From NCBI GenBank assembly GCA_031404155.1, contig JANNGZ010000126.1, positions 1-18,872 on the forward strand: a stretch of DNA of 18,872 nucleotides. The letters are read 5' to 3'. Below, piece after piece: positions 1-7,255 of this stretch (position 1 is the first letter of the stretch; each line of letters starts with the position of its first letter). The stretch comes from JANNGZ01 sp031404155. GTDB lineage: Bacteria; Pseudomonadota; Gammaproteobacteria; Burkholderiales; Burkholderiaceae_C. The notes under the pieces were generated by a model. The model was not told the origin of the DNA and did no database searches. It was given only the letters and a program-made list of their open reading frames with translations. The translations under genes and the position numbers were made by a program.

Positions 1-1
1 G

Positions 2-103
2 AGTCTGGACGCGGCAAGTCACCACCTGGTTTTGATATTTCATCCCGACGAAGTATTGCCGCGGCCCAGCGCCTGGCCGGGCGGGTTTGACAGGGAGGTC
101 TGA
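2..103 (+). CDS. possible 3' end of an upstream gene (partial)
   Basis: This frame is open from the left edge to a TGA two bases before the ATG at 106, giving about 33 residues that include FHPDEVLP. I recognise no family. The tight junction with the next start would suit an operon, but a second frame is also open to a TGA at 88-90, so the choice of frame is uncertain. Confidence 0.2.
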   Translation, partial: SLDAASHHLVLIFHPDEVLPRPSAWPGGFDREV

Positions 104-105
104 TC

Positions 106-327
106 ATGAACAGCGCACTCAGACTTATCTGGCTGCTCACCGCCCAGGTCATTGCCGTCGCGGCCGGCGTGCTGACCGCGTGGCGAGCGTTCGGGCCGGC
201 GCCGGCTGCAGTACCGCCCGCAAGCGTGGTGGCGGTGCGCGAGGCCGCGCCACTGGCAACCCGTTCCGCCTCCGCCGTGGCGGCAGGGCTGGAAGCGGGT
301 TTTCGTGCCGCCTCCAGAAAGGCCTAG
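106..327 (+). pseudogene. N-terminal fragment of an HtrA/Deg-type (S1C) serine protease
   Basis: A 73-residue reading frame begins after a good Shine-Dalgarno (GGGAGG at 93-98, spacer 7). It shows a hydrophobic N-terminal anchor (residues 6-27, LRLIWLLTAQVIAVAAGV), an Ala/Pro-rich linker and then GFRAASRKA. In membrane-anchored HtrA-like proteases of Burkholderiales a similar stretch comes just before the protease domain. Here the frame stops at TAG. None of the protease domain (catalytic His, Asp or Ser) or PDZ domain follows; the next bases encode a LivF-like sequence in another frame. It is most likely the stump of a gene cut by a deletion. A short anchored peptide could still be translated. 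The family call rests on the N-terminal pattern only. Confidence 0.5.
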
Positions 328-590
328 CGATACCGCCATCGAATTCGACGACGTGGTCGCCGGCTATGGCGACTTCATGATCCTCAACAACCTGAGCTTC
401 AAGGCCCCAGGCCGGCACGATCACGCTGCTGCTCGGCCCCAACGGCGCCGGCAAGAGAACCGTGCTGAAGACCCTGTTCGGGCTGCTCAAGGTGCGCCAG
501 GGCCAGGTGCGGCTGCACGGCGAAAACATCACCGGCATGAGCGCCGAGGCCCTGCTCACACAAGGCGGCATCGCCTTCGTGCCGCAGGGG
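326..590 (+). pseudogene. livF: 5' half of a LivF-type branched-chain amino acid ABC transporter ATPase, frameshifted
   Basis: Frame 2 encodes AIEFDDVVAGYGDFMILNNL and then SFKA, typical of the start of LivF, the ATPase of high-affinity branched-chain amino acid uptake. After about 406 the homology moves to frame 3: GTITLLLGPNGAGK, LKTLFGLLKVRQGQVRL, GIAFVPQG. A single extra base in 407-413 (a 7-base run where two codons are expected) explains the shift. The Walker A Ser/Thr after the lysine is Arg (GPNGAGKR), which should abolish nucleotide binding. The sequence leaves the family right after the Q-loop (FVPQG). The signature motif, Walker B and H-loop are absent. It is a clear remnant, lacking its start and its C-terminal half. 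Confidence 0.8.
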
Positions 591-593
591 GCG

Positions 594-713
594 CTCTCGC
601 CGATCGTGGTGCCGGTGCTCGACCGCCTCGCCGAGGCTTGCGGCGAGCTGGTGCGGCTCGGCGTGGTGGATGTCGACCACATCACCTGGGTGTCCTTGTC
701 GCAGCGCGCGCGC
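594..713 (+). pseudogene. possible fragment of an IclR-family regulator effector domain
   Basis: Directly after the LivF remnant, in the same frame, the sequence reads VLDRLAEACGELVRLGVVD and then DHITWVSLSQ. This resembles the start of the IclR ligand-binding domain, where a (T/S)GELVRL segment is followed by a W-V strand and a QGAR-like turn. Similarity fades after about 713, and no helix-turn-helix precedes it. IclR regulators often sit beside transporter clusters, so it may come from the same lost locus as the LivF piece. The assignment is by pattern memory only. It could instead be out-of-frame noise. Confidence 0.35.
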
Positions 714-738
714 CGCCACCACCGCGTGGGCGCGCCGA

Positions 739-744
739 TATACT
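739..744 (+). promoter_or_regulatory. candidate -10 box (TATACT) for purU
   Basis: TATACT fits a sigma-70 -10 hexamer and lies in the only non-homologous stretch before purU. No convincing -35 is seen 16-18 bases upstream. If used, it gives a leader of about 107 bases. Weak evidence. Confidence 0.25.
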
Positions 745-857
745 GCGGCGCGCTCAAGCGCCGACGTGCCGCAACGCTGCGCTCGCAGCATTCGCGAAGC
801 CTGTTCATCCGGAATGCACGCAGGGCAGCGCAGCCCACCCGGCCCCCTGGAGCCCCC

Positions 858-1718
858 TTGTCCGACTCGCACATCCTGACCCTGTCCTGCCCTGACCGCC
901 CGGGCATCGTGCATGCCGTCACCGGCGTGTTGGCGGCGCAGGGCTGCAACATCACCGAGGCGGCGCAGTTCAACGACCAAAGCACTGGCCTGTTTTTCAT
1001 GCGCGTGCAGTTCGATGCGGGGGGCGACGCCGCCGGCAACGCCCCGCTGGCGTTGCGCGAGGACTTCACCACGCTGGCCGAGCGGTGGCGCATGGGCTGG
1101 CAGCTCACCGCGACGCGCGAGCGCATGCGCACCGTGGTCATGGTGTCCAAGGAAGGGCATTGCCTGAACGACCTGCTGTTCCGCCACCGCTCGCAGCAGT
1201 TGCCGCTGGACATCCGCGCGGTGGTCTCGAACCACCGCGACTTCTATCAACTGGTGGCCTCGTACAACATTCCGTTCCACCATGTGCCGGTGGCCCCGGA
1301 GAGCAAGGCCCAGGCCGAAGCGCGCCTGCTCGACATCGTGGCGCAGGAGGGGGCGGAGCTGGTGGTGCTGGCGCGCTACATGCAAGTGCTGTCCAACGAT
1401 CTGTGCCAAGCGCTCGCGGGCCGCGCCATCAACATCCACCACTCCTTCCTGCCCAGCTTCAAGGGCGCCAAGCCCTACCAGCAGGCGCACGACCGCGGCG
1501 TGAAGATCATCGGCGCCACCGCGCACTACGTGACCGCGGACCTCGACGAAGGCCCGATCATCGAACAGAACATCGCTCGCGTGGACCACTCCAACGACAA
1601 CGCCGAACTCACGGCCATCGGCCGCGATGTGGAAAACGCGGTGCTGGCCCGCGCGGTGGTCTGGCATGCCGAGCGGCGGGTGCTGGTCAACGGCCACAAA
1701 ACCGTGGTGTTCCGGTAG
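858..1718 (+). CDS. purU: formyltetrahydrofolate deformylase
   Basis: PurU hydrolyses 10-formyl-tetrahydrofolate to formate and tetrahydrofolate in the cytoplasm, feeding formate to PurT and balancing one-carbon pools. The 286-residue product has the family length. It has an N-terminal ACT domain (about residues 3-85, HILTLSCPDRPGIVHAV) and a C-terminal formyltransferase-fold domain. The latter holds the motif NIHHSFLPSFKGA with catalytic Asn192 and His194, and the loop DLDEGPIIEQ with Asp230. I chose TTG at 858 because it matches the family N-terminus and has GGAG five bases upstream (849-852). No ATG or GTG lies near it in frame; the open frame upstream runs into pseudogene remnants. The gene stands alone. 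A short TTGCC/GGCAA hairpin (1724-1738) follows the stop. Confidence 0.95.
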   Translation: MSDSHILTLSCPDRPGIVHAVTGVLAAQGCNITEAAQFNDQSTGLFFMRVQFDAGGDAAGNAPLALREDFTTLAERWRMGWQLTATRERMRTVVMVSKEGHCLNDLLFRHRSQQLPLDIRAVVSNHRDFYQLVASYNIPFHHVPVAPESKAQAEARLLDIVAQEGAELVVLARYMQVLSNDLCQALAGRAINIHHSFLPSFKGAKPYQQAHDRGVKIIGATAHYVTADLDEGPIIEQNIARVDHSNDNAELTAIGRDVENAVLARAVVWHAERRVLVNGHKTVVFR

Positions 1719-1768
1719 CCAAATTGCCGCGCGGGCAAACCCGCCTCGGGGCGAAAGCCTACGGCTCC

Positions 1769-1774
1769 TAGAAT
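1769..1774 (+). promoter_or_regulatory. candidate -10 box (TAGAAT) for phaR
   Basis: TAGAAT lies 28 bases before the phaR start in the context CTCCTAGAAT. A nearly identical CCCCTAGAAT precedes ratA (7238-7243), which suggests a real local promoter type. No clear -35 is seen. Confidence 0.4.
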
Positions 1775-1802
1775 GCTCTGACTGCCCTCAAAGGAAACCT
1801 GC

Positions 1803-2363
1803 ATGCCTTCAAAAAGCCGTGCCAGCGCCGCGGGTGAGCCCCAAGGCAAGGGCACCGGCCTGCGCGTGTTGAAAAAGTACCCGAACCGCCGGCTCTATGA
1901 CACCCATGCCAGCAGCTACATCACGCTGGCCGATGTGAAGAGGATGGTGCTCGACGCCACGCCCTTCGAGGTGCGAGACGCCAAGACCGGCGAAGAGATC
2001 ACCCGCAGCATCCTGCTGCAGATCATTCTTGAAGAAGAAACCGGCGGCGTGCCGATGTTCTCCACCCAGACCCTGGCGCAGATCATCCGCTTCTACGGCC
2101 ATGCGATGCAGGGCGTGATGGGCTCGATGCTCGAGAAGAACATGCAGACCTTCGTCGACCTGCAAAGCCGCATTGCCGACCCGAGCAAGACCTTCACGCC
2201 CGAGACCTGGGCGCAGTTCATCAGCGGGCAGGCACCGGTGATGCAGAGCCTGATGGGCGCCTACGTCGACCAGTCCAAGACTTTGTTCGAGCAGATGCAG
2301 GAGCAGATGCTCAAGCAGTCGAGTGCGATCTTCCCGGGCTTCCCCGGCAGCAAGGGCGGCTGA
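1803..2363 (+). CDS. phaR: polyhydroxyalkanoate synthesis repressor PhaR
   Basis: PhaR is a cytoplasmic regulator that binds DNA upstream of phasin and PHA genes and is released when it binds PHA granules. The 186-residue protein starts with a basic tail. The conserved PHB/PHA accumulation DNA-binding domain follows (about residues 21-80; KKYPNRRLYDT, SSYITLADVK). The accumulation-regulator repeats come next (IILEEETGGVPMFSTQTLAQ, IRFYGHAMQGVMGSMLEKN). The C-terminus is amphipathic, rich in Gln and Met (EQMQEQMLKQ), suited to oligomerisation or granule contact. The start has AAGGA seven bases upstream (1791-1795). No phaA, phaB or phaC gene is in the window; a PHB-depolymerase-family esterase lies about 14 kb downstream. 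rimO begins 38 bases after the stop. Confidence 0.95.
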   Translation: MPSKSRASAAGEPQGKGTGLRVLKKYPNRRLYDTHASSYITLADVKRMVLDATPFEVRDAKTGEEITRSILLQIILEEETGGVPMFSTQTLAQIIRFYGHAMQGVMGSMLEKNMQTFVDLQSRIADPSKTFTPETWAQFISGQAPVMQSLMGAYVDQSKTLFEQMQEQMLKQSSAIFPGFPGSKGG

Positions 2364-2401
2364 GATTTCGAGGCCTGAACCGGCATGAGCGAAAATCGCG
2401 C

Positions 2402-3823
2402 ATGTCGATCCCTACACTCGCCGATACCCCCAGCGCCGCGGCGGCCCACGCCCCCACCATCGGCTTCGTCAGCCTCGGCTGCCCGAAGGCGCTGACCGAT
2501 TCCGAACTGATCCTCACGCAGCTCAGCGCCGAGGGCTACCGCACAGCCAAGACCTTCCACGGCGCCGACCTGGTGATCGTGAACACCTGCGGCTTCATCG
2601 ACGACGCGGTGAAGGAGAGCCTGGACACGATCGGCGAGGCGCTGGCCGAAAACGGCCGCGTGATCGTCACCGGCTGCCTCGGCGCGAAGGCGGCTGACGA
2701 CGGCAGCGGTGCGAACCTGGTGCGCCAGGTGCACCCCAAGGTGCTCGCGGTCACCGGCCCGCACGCCACGCAGGAGGTGATGGACGCGGTGCACCTGCAT
2801 GTGCCGAAACCGCATGACCCGTTTGTCGATCTCGTTCCCGCCGGGTTTGATCCCAAGGTCGGCATAAAACTCACCCCACGCCACTACGCCTACCTGAAGA
2901 TCAGCGAGGGCTGCAACCACCGCTGTACCTTCTGCATCATCCCGAGCCTGCGCGGCGACCTGGTGTCGCGGCCGATCGGCGATGTGCTCGGCGAAGCCGA
3001 GCGCCTGTTCGAATCCGGCGTGAAGGAGTTGCTCGTGGTCAGCCAGGACACCAGCGCGTACGGTGTGGACATCAAGTACCGCACCGGCTTCTGGAACGGC
3101 CAGCCGGTCAAGACCCGCATGCTCGACCTGTGCGAGAAGCTGGGCGACATTGCCGAAGCGCATGGCGCCTGGGTGCGCCTGCATTACGTCTACCCCTACC
3201 CGCATGTGGACGAGGTGCTGACGCTGATGGCCGCCGGCCGAGTGCTGCCCTACCTGGATGTGCCGTTCCAGCATTCGCACCCGGACGTGCTCCGGCGCAT
3301 GAAACGCCCGGCCAGCGGCGAGCGCAACCTGGAGCGCATCGCGCGCTGGCGCGAGATCTGCCCCGAGTTGGTGATCCGCAGCACCTTCATCGCCGGCTTC
3401 CCGGGCGAAACTGAAGCCGAGTTCGAACACCTGCTGCAGTTCATGCAGGAAGCGCAGATCGACCGCGCCGGCTGCTTCGCTTACTCACCGGTGAAGGGTG
3501 CGACGGCCAATCAATTGCCCGGCGCGGTCCCGGCCGAATTGCGCGAGGCGCGGCGCGCGCGTTTCATGCAGGTGGCCGAAGCCGCGTCCACACGGCGCCT
3601 GGCGCGCCGCGTCGGTGCCACGATGCAGGTGCTGGTGGACAGTGCGCCAGCGCTCGGCCGCAAAGGTGGTGTCGGCCGCTCTTATGCCGACGCGCCGGAG
3701 ATCGACGGCACGGTGCGCCTGCTGCCGCCGCTGAAGGCGTCCAAGGTGCTCAAGGTGGGTGAGTTCACGCAGGCGCGTGTGGTCGCCACCGAGGGGCACG
3801 ACCTGATTGCGCAGCCGTTGTAG
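2402..3823 (+). CDS. rimO: ribosomal protein S12 methylthiotransferase RimO
   Basis: RimO is a radical-SAM enzyme that adds a methylthio group to the conserved aspartate of ribosomal protein S12. The 473-residue product has the family layout. The N-terminal UPF0004 domain has the three auxiliary-cluster cysteines Cys27 (SLGCPKALTDSE), Cys63 (NTCGFIDDAVKES) and Cys92 (VTGCLGAK). The radical-SAM core has Cys171, Cys175 and Cys178 in CNHRCTFCIIPSLRG. A C-terminal TRAM-like domain ends near EFTQARVVATEGHDL. The SLGCPK and IIPSLRG motifs favour RimO over MiaB. The ATG at 2402 lies 19 residues before the conserved GFVSLGC, as expected; no strong Shine-Dalgarno is visible. It may share a transcript with phaR. 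Confidence 0.96.
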   Translation: MSIPTLADTPSAAAAHAPTIGFVSLGCPKALTDSELILTQLSAEGYRTAKTFHGADLVIVNTCGFIDDAVKESLDTIGEALAENGRVIVTGCLGAKAADDGSGANLVRQVHPKVLAVTGPHATQEVMDAVHLHVPKPHDPFVDLVPAGFDPKVGIKLTPRHYAYLKISEGCNHRCTFCIIPSLRGDLVSRPIGDVLGEAERLFESGVKELLVVSQDTSAYGVDIKYRTGFWNGQPVKTRMLDLCEKLGDIAEAHGAWVRLHYVYPYPHVDEVLTLMAAGRVLPYLDVPFQHSHPDVLRRMKRPASGERNLERIARWREICPELVIRSTFIAGFPGETEAEFEHLLQFMQEAQIDRAGCFAYSPVKGATANQLPGAVPAELREARRARFMQVAEAASTRRLARRVGATMQVLVDSAPALGRKGGVGRSYADAPEIDGTVRLLPPLKASKVLKVGEFTQARVVATEGHDLIAQPL

Positions 3824-3842
3824 GGCGGCGCGGGCCAGCGCC

Positions 3843-3862
3843 GGGCCGCTCCCGAGCGGCCC
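3843..3862. terminator. 8-bp stem hairpin between convergent genes
   Basis: GGGCCGCT and AGCGGCCC form a perfect 8-bp stem around a 4-base loop. It sits 20 bases after rimO and 43 bases from the end of the opposite gene. No T-run follows on either strand, so intrinsic termination is plausible but unproven; it could serve both directions. Confidence 0.45.
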
Positions 3863-3881
3863 GAACTCCCCTCGGAGGACA

Positions 3882-3907
3882 CGAGCGCAGCGAGCTGGGG
3901 GCTGTCA
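3882..3907 (-). repeat. gene-end repeat, copy 1 (TGACAGCCCCC type)
   Basis: Read on the minus strand it begins TGACAGCCCCCAGCTCGC, and its first three bases are the stop codon of the flavin oxidoreductase. Related copies follow smpB (6678-6705) and guaB (10217-10243), each in the same orientation relative to its gene. Confidence 0.55.
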
Positions 3908-5290
3908 TCCTTTGTCCAGCGCCAGGAACACGTTGTTCAGCGCCTCGGCCAGCGTCGGGTGTGCGAACACCGCTTCCTTCAACACGGTGTAGGGCAGCTT
4001 GCCGAGCATCGCAATCTGCAGCATCGACATCAGCTCGCCGCCCTCGATGCCGAGCACCGTGGCGCCGAGGATCTGCTTCGATTGGGCATCGACGACCACC
4101 TTGATGAAGCCGCGCGCCTCGCTCATCTCCAGCGCGCGTGCCACCGAACCCATCGGCAGCTTCGCGACCCGAACCGCGAGGCCGCGTTTTTTCGCCTCGG
4201 TTTCGGTCAGGCCCACCTGGCCGAGCTGCGGGTCGATGAACATGGTGTTGGGCACCAGGCGCTGGCCGATTCGCGCGTCCAGGCCATGCAGCCAGCGGTC
4301 GCGCAGGACGCGGTAGTCGTCATAGGAAATATGGGTGAAGGCCGGGCCGCCTTTCACGTCGCCCACCGCGTACACGCCCGCCGCGCTGGTTTGCAGCGTG
4401 TCGTCCACCTGGATGTAGCCGGTGGTGTCCACCGCGATGCCGGCGGCCGCCAGGTTCAGCGCCTCGGTGTTCGGGCGGCGGCCGCTGGCCAGCAGCAGGT
4501 GAGACGCGTTCAACGTGCGGGCCGCGCCGCCTTGGGTGAACGACACATCGATGCCCTCGGCCGCCTTGGCAAAGCGTTCCACCGCGACGCCGAACTCGAA
4601 GCGCACCCCGTCTTCGACGAGCAGATCGTGCACCGCCTGCGACACATCGGCGTCCTCGCGCGGAATCAGCCGGTCGTCGCGTTGCAGCACCGTGACCGCG
4701 GCGCCGAAGCGGCGGAACATCTGCGCGAACTCCAGGCCGATGTAGCCGCCGCCGACGATCACCAGGTGGCGCGGCACCTCCTGCACCTCCATGATCGAGG
4801 TCGAGTCGAGAAAGGGCACCTTGTTCACGCCCGGCACCGGCGGCACCGCAGGGCGCCCGCCGGTGTTGATGACGATGCGTTCGGCCGCGACGCGGCGCGT
4901 GCCGCCATCGGCGAGGGCGACCTCGACTTCGCGTGCGCTGACGAAGCGCGCCACGCCATAGATCAGCTCCAGGTTCGCGGTGCGTTGAACGGTCTGGGTG
5001 CCGTACTTGCGAAAGCGCTCGACGATCTCGCGTTTGCGCTGCACCACCTGCACCATGTCCATCTCGACCGCGCCGGCACGCACGCCGAAGTCGGCGGCGC
5101 GGCGCGCGAGGTAGGCCACCCGCGCGCTCGCCACCATCGTCTTGGTCGGTGTGCAGCCGACGTTGATGCAGGTGCCGCCGACATGTTCGCGCTCGACCAG
5201 CGCCACCGTGCGCCCGGCACGCGCCAGTTCCAGCGCCAGCGGTTTGCCGGCCTGGCCGGCGCCGATGATCAAGGTGTCGAAGCTGTCCAT
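3905..5290 (-). CDS. FAD-dependent pyridine nucleotide-disulfide oxidoreductase (MerA/Lpd-like)
   Basis: The 461-residue protein has the class I flavin disulfide reductase layout. A FAD-binding GAGQAG lies at residues 10-15. The redox-active pair Cys41/Cys46 is in GGTCINVGCTPTKT. A NAD(P)-binding Rossmann motif is seen in VIVGGGYIGLEFAQ, and a second FAD motif in GVYAVGDVKGGPAF. The C-terminal interface domain carries His444 and Glu449 (FAHPTLAE), the usual acid-base dyad. It should transfer electrons from NAD(P)H through FAD to the disulfide; the final substrate is unknown. It lacks the heavy-metal-binding N-terminal domain and C-terminal vicinal Cys pair of mercuric reductase, and no mer or 2-oxoacid dehydrogenase genes adjoin it. 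The start at 5290 has AGGAG with spacer 7. The frame stays open upstream across the divergent gene, but that part is antisense. Confidence 0.88.
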   Translation of the reverse strand: MDSFDTLIIGAGQAGKPLALELARAGRTVALVEREHVGGTCINVGCTPTKTMVASARVAYLARRAADFGVRAGAVEMDMVQVVQRKREIVERFRKYGTQTVQRTANLELIYGVARFVSAREVEVALADGGTRRVAAERIVINTGGRPAVPPVPGVNKVPFLDSTSIMEVQEVPRHLVIVGGGYIGLEFAQMFRRFGAAVTVLQRDDRLIPREDADVSQAVHDLLVEDGVRFEFGVAVERFAKAAEGIDVSFTQGGAARTLNASHLLLASGRRPNTEALNLAAAGIAVDTTGYIQVDDTLQTSAAGVYAVGDVKGGPAFTHISYDDYRVLRDRWLHGLDARIGQRLVPNTMFIDPQLGQVGLTETEAKKRGLAVRVAKLPMGSVARALEMSEARGFIKVVVDAQSKQILGATVLGIEGGELMSMLQIAMLGKLPYTVLKEAVFAHPTLAEALNNVFLALDKG

Positions 5291-5434
5291 GGCCGCTCTC
5301 CTGCTGGGGGTTGCGCCACAGTGTGCGCGGCCTGCGACTGAGTCGGCAAGAGCGGGGCGGCATTCCGCCAAACCGGCTTGCGCAGCCGCGCCCGAATAAA
5401 CTCGACCGCCCCCGAGACCCACCGCAGCGCCGCC

Positions 5435-6622
5435 ATGACCGAAGAATCTCGACGCACCCGCCTGATCCACCACCCCTACCGTGCGCCGGCCGGTTTCGAC
5501 GCGCCGAGCGTCGGGGTGCATAAGGCCTCGACCGTGTTCTTCCCCAACGTGGCCGCCCTGCGCTCGCGCGCCTGGCTCGACCGCAGCGCCTACACCTACG
5601 GGGTGCACGGCACGCCCACCAGCTACACGCTGGAGGCGAGACTGGCCACGCTCGAAGGCGGCCGGCATGCGCTGCTCACCACGAGCGGCCTGGCGGCGAT
5701 CGCACTCGTGAACCAGGCCCTGCTGTCCGCCGGCGACCAGGTGCTTCTGCCCGACAACGCCTATGCGCCCGGCACCAACCTGGCGCGCCACGAACTCGCG
5801 CGCTGGGGCATCGGCCATGCGTTCTACGATGCGATGGACCCGGCCACGCTGGCCGCGGCGATCACCCCGAACACGAAACTCGTCTGGCTCGAAGCGCCGG
5901 GCTCGGTGACGCTGGAGTTCCCCGACCTGCGCGCACTCGTCCGCCTGGTGCGCGAGCGCGCGCCGCAAGCGGTGCTGGCGCTGGACAACACCTGGGGCGC
6001 CGGCCTCGCTTTCGACGCCTTCGACCTCGGCGGCGGGCTCGCGGTGGACCTCACCGCGCATGCGCTGACCAAATACCCCTCGGGCGGCGGCGACGTGGTG
6101 ATGGGCTCGGTGGTGTCGCAAGACACCGCGCTGCATGAACGCATGGCGCTGACGCACAGCCGCCTGGGCATCTGCATCGGGGTGAACGACATCGAACTGG
6201 TGCTGCGCTCCTTGCCTTCGCTGCCGCTTCGTTATGCCGCGCAGGACGCTGCGGGGCGGCAGTTTGCGCAGTGGTGCGGCGGCGAGCCCCGCTTCGTGCG
6301 TGTGCTGCACCCGGCCACGCCCGGTTCGCCCGGGCACGAACATTGGGCCTCGCTTTGCCGCGCCGCCGCCGGGCTGGTGAGCGTGGAGGTCGATCCGCGC
6401 TTCACATCCGCGACCGTGAATGCGTTTGTCGACGCCCTGCGCCTGTTTCGCATCGGCGCCTCCTGGGGCGGGCCGTTCAGCCTCGTGATCCCCTACGACA
6501 CCCGCCCGATGCGCCCGCTGGGCAGCCGCTATCGCGGCATGGTGGTGCGCTTTTGCATCGGCTTGGAGAGCGTCGAAGACCTGATTGCCGATGTGAAGCA
6601 GGCGCTGGAGGTCTTGCGTTGA
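5435..6622 (+). CDS. metC: cystathionine beta-lyase-type PLP enzyme
   Basis: This is a Cys/Met-metabolism PLP-dependent enzyme (fold type I). Cystathionine beta-lyase cleaves cystathionine to homocysteine, pyruvate and ammonia in methionine synthesis. The 395-residue product shows the family landmarks. YTYGVHGTPTSYTLEARLATLEGG includes the substrate and phosphate-binding Tyr and Arg region. TTSGLAAIALV is the PLP ring-stacking loop. Asp184 lies in LALDNTWGAGL and pairs with the pyridine nitrogen. The PLP lysine is Lys213 in HALTKYPSGGGD. The glycine-rich region and GASWGGPFSLV near the C-terminus match beta-lyases better than gamma-synthases. The ATG at 5435 was chosen by the family N-terminus (TRLIHHPY); no clear Shine-Dalgarno is visible. 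It diverges from the flavin oxidoreductase across 144 bases and converges on smpB. Confidence 0.87.
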   Translation: MTEESRRTRLIHHPYRAPAGFDAPSVGVHKASTVFFPNVAALRSRAWLDRSAYTYGVHGTPTSYTLEARLATLEGGRHALLTTSGLAAIALVNQALLSAGDQVLLPDNAYAPGTNLARHELARWGIGHAFYDAMDPATLAAAITPNTKLVWLEAPGSVTLEFPDLRALVRLVRERAPQAVLALDNTWGAGLAFDAFDLGGGLAVDLTAHALTKYPSGGGDVVMGSVVSQDTALHERMALTHSRLGICIGVNDIELVLRSLPSLPLRYAAQDAAGRQFAQWCGGEPRFVRVLHPATPGSPGHEHWASLCRAAAGLVSVEVDPRFTSATVNAFVDALRLFRIGASWGGPFSLVIPYDTRPMRPLGSRYRGMVVRFCIGLESVEDLIADVKQALEVLR

Positions 6623-6677
6623 AGCCGGAATATTGACGCTGCAAGCACGGCGAACCCAGTGCCGTCATCGGGCGGGT

Positions 6678-6705
6678 GCGCGCGGAGCGAGCTCGGGGGC
6701 AGTCA
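6678..6705 (-). repeat. gene-end repeat, copy 2 (TGACTGCCCCC type)
   Basis: Read on the minus strand it begins TGACTGCCCCCGAGCTCGC, and TGA is the smpB stop codon. It matches the copies at 3882-3907 and 10217-10243 in sequence, orientation and position at a gene end. Confidence 0.55.
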
Positions 6706-7170
6706 GGCCTTGGACTTCGGCGACACCTTGTGCCGCATCAGCCGCCCTTGCTCACGCTGCCAGTCGCGCTTCTTCTCGGTGTCGCGTTTGTCGTGTTCGG
6801 CCTTGCCCTTGGCCAGCGCGATGTCGGCCTTCACCAGACCGTCCTTGAAGTGCAGGTTCAGCGGCACCAGCGTGAAGCCGCGCTGCTCCACCTTGCCGAT
6901 CAGGCGGCGGATCTCTTCCTTGTGCATCAACAGCTTCTTGGTGCGGTCGGCTTCCGGGTTCACATGGGTGCTGGCGCTGCCCAGCGCGTTGATGCGGCAG
7001 CCGATCAGGTGCAGCTGGCCGTCGCGGATCACCACATAACCGTCGGTGAGCTGGACCTGGCCGGCGCGGATCGCCTTGACCTCCCAGCCCTCGAGCACGA
7101 CGCCGGCTTCGAACTGTTCCTCGATGTGGTAGTCGAAGCGGGCGCGGCGGTTTTCGGCGATGGCGGGCAT
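6703..7170 (-). CDS. smpB: SsrA-binding protein SmpB
   Basis: SmpB binds tmRNA and delivers it to stalled ribosomes for trans-translation. The 155-residue product has the full family sequence. Near the N-terminus is NRRARFDYHIEEQFEAGVVL, followed by GWEVKAIRAG and GYVVIRDGQLHLIGCRI. The central HVNPEADRTKKLLMHKEEI is the tmRNA-contacting region. The basic C-terminal tail (KRDTEKKRDWQREQGRLMRH) enters the decoding centre and mRNA channel. The ATG at 7170 gives the standard N-terminus. It diverges from ratA, a gene order common in beta- and gammaproteobacteria. The ssrA RNA gene is not in this window. Confidence 0.97.
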   Translation of the reverse strand: MPAIAENRRARFDYHIEEQFEAGVVLEGWEVKAIRAGQVQLTDGYVVIRDGQLHLIGCRINALGSASTHVNPEADRTKKLLMHKEEIRRLIGKVEQRGFTLVPLNLHFKDGLVKADIALAKGKAEHDKRDTEKKRDWQREQGRLMRHKVSPKSKA

Positions 7171-7237
7171 GTGAATCGAGCCTGGAAACGAGATGGGGCC
7201 GCTGCGGCGCTCGACCAGCGCGCCGCGGCTCGGCCCC

Positions 7238-7243
7238 TAGAAT
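7238..7243 (+). promoter_or_regulatory. candidate -10 box (TAGAAT) for ratA-rnfH
   Basis: TAGAAT is 12 bases before the ratA ATG, so the transcript would be almost leaderless. The context CCCCTAGAAT matches that upstream of phaR. No good -35 is seen; a GC-rich imperfect inverted repeat (GGGGCCG to CGGCCCC, about 7195-7237) lies just upstream. Confidence 0.4.
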
Positions 7244-7255
7244 TCCCTGCATTGT

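Noticed and set aside
2261..3430. 389-codon open frame antisense to rimO and the end of phaR
   Set aside because: Composition is His/Ala/Arg-rich as expected for the opposite strand of GC-rich genes; no recognisable domain.
3905..5290. Calling the flavin oxidoreductase mercuric reductase (merA)
   Set aside because: The heavy-metal-binding N-terminal domain, the C-terminal vicinal cysteines and neighbouring mer genes are all missing.
5291..6343. Long in-frame extension upstream of the flavin oxidoreductase on the minus strand
   Set aside because: It is antisense to the metC-type gene, has no family features, and the true N-terminus (MDSFDTLIIGAGQAG) has a proper Shine-Dalgarno at 5298-5302.
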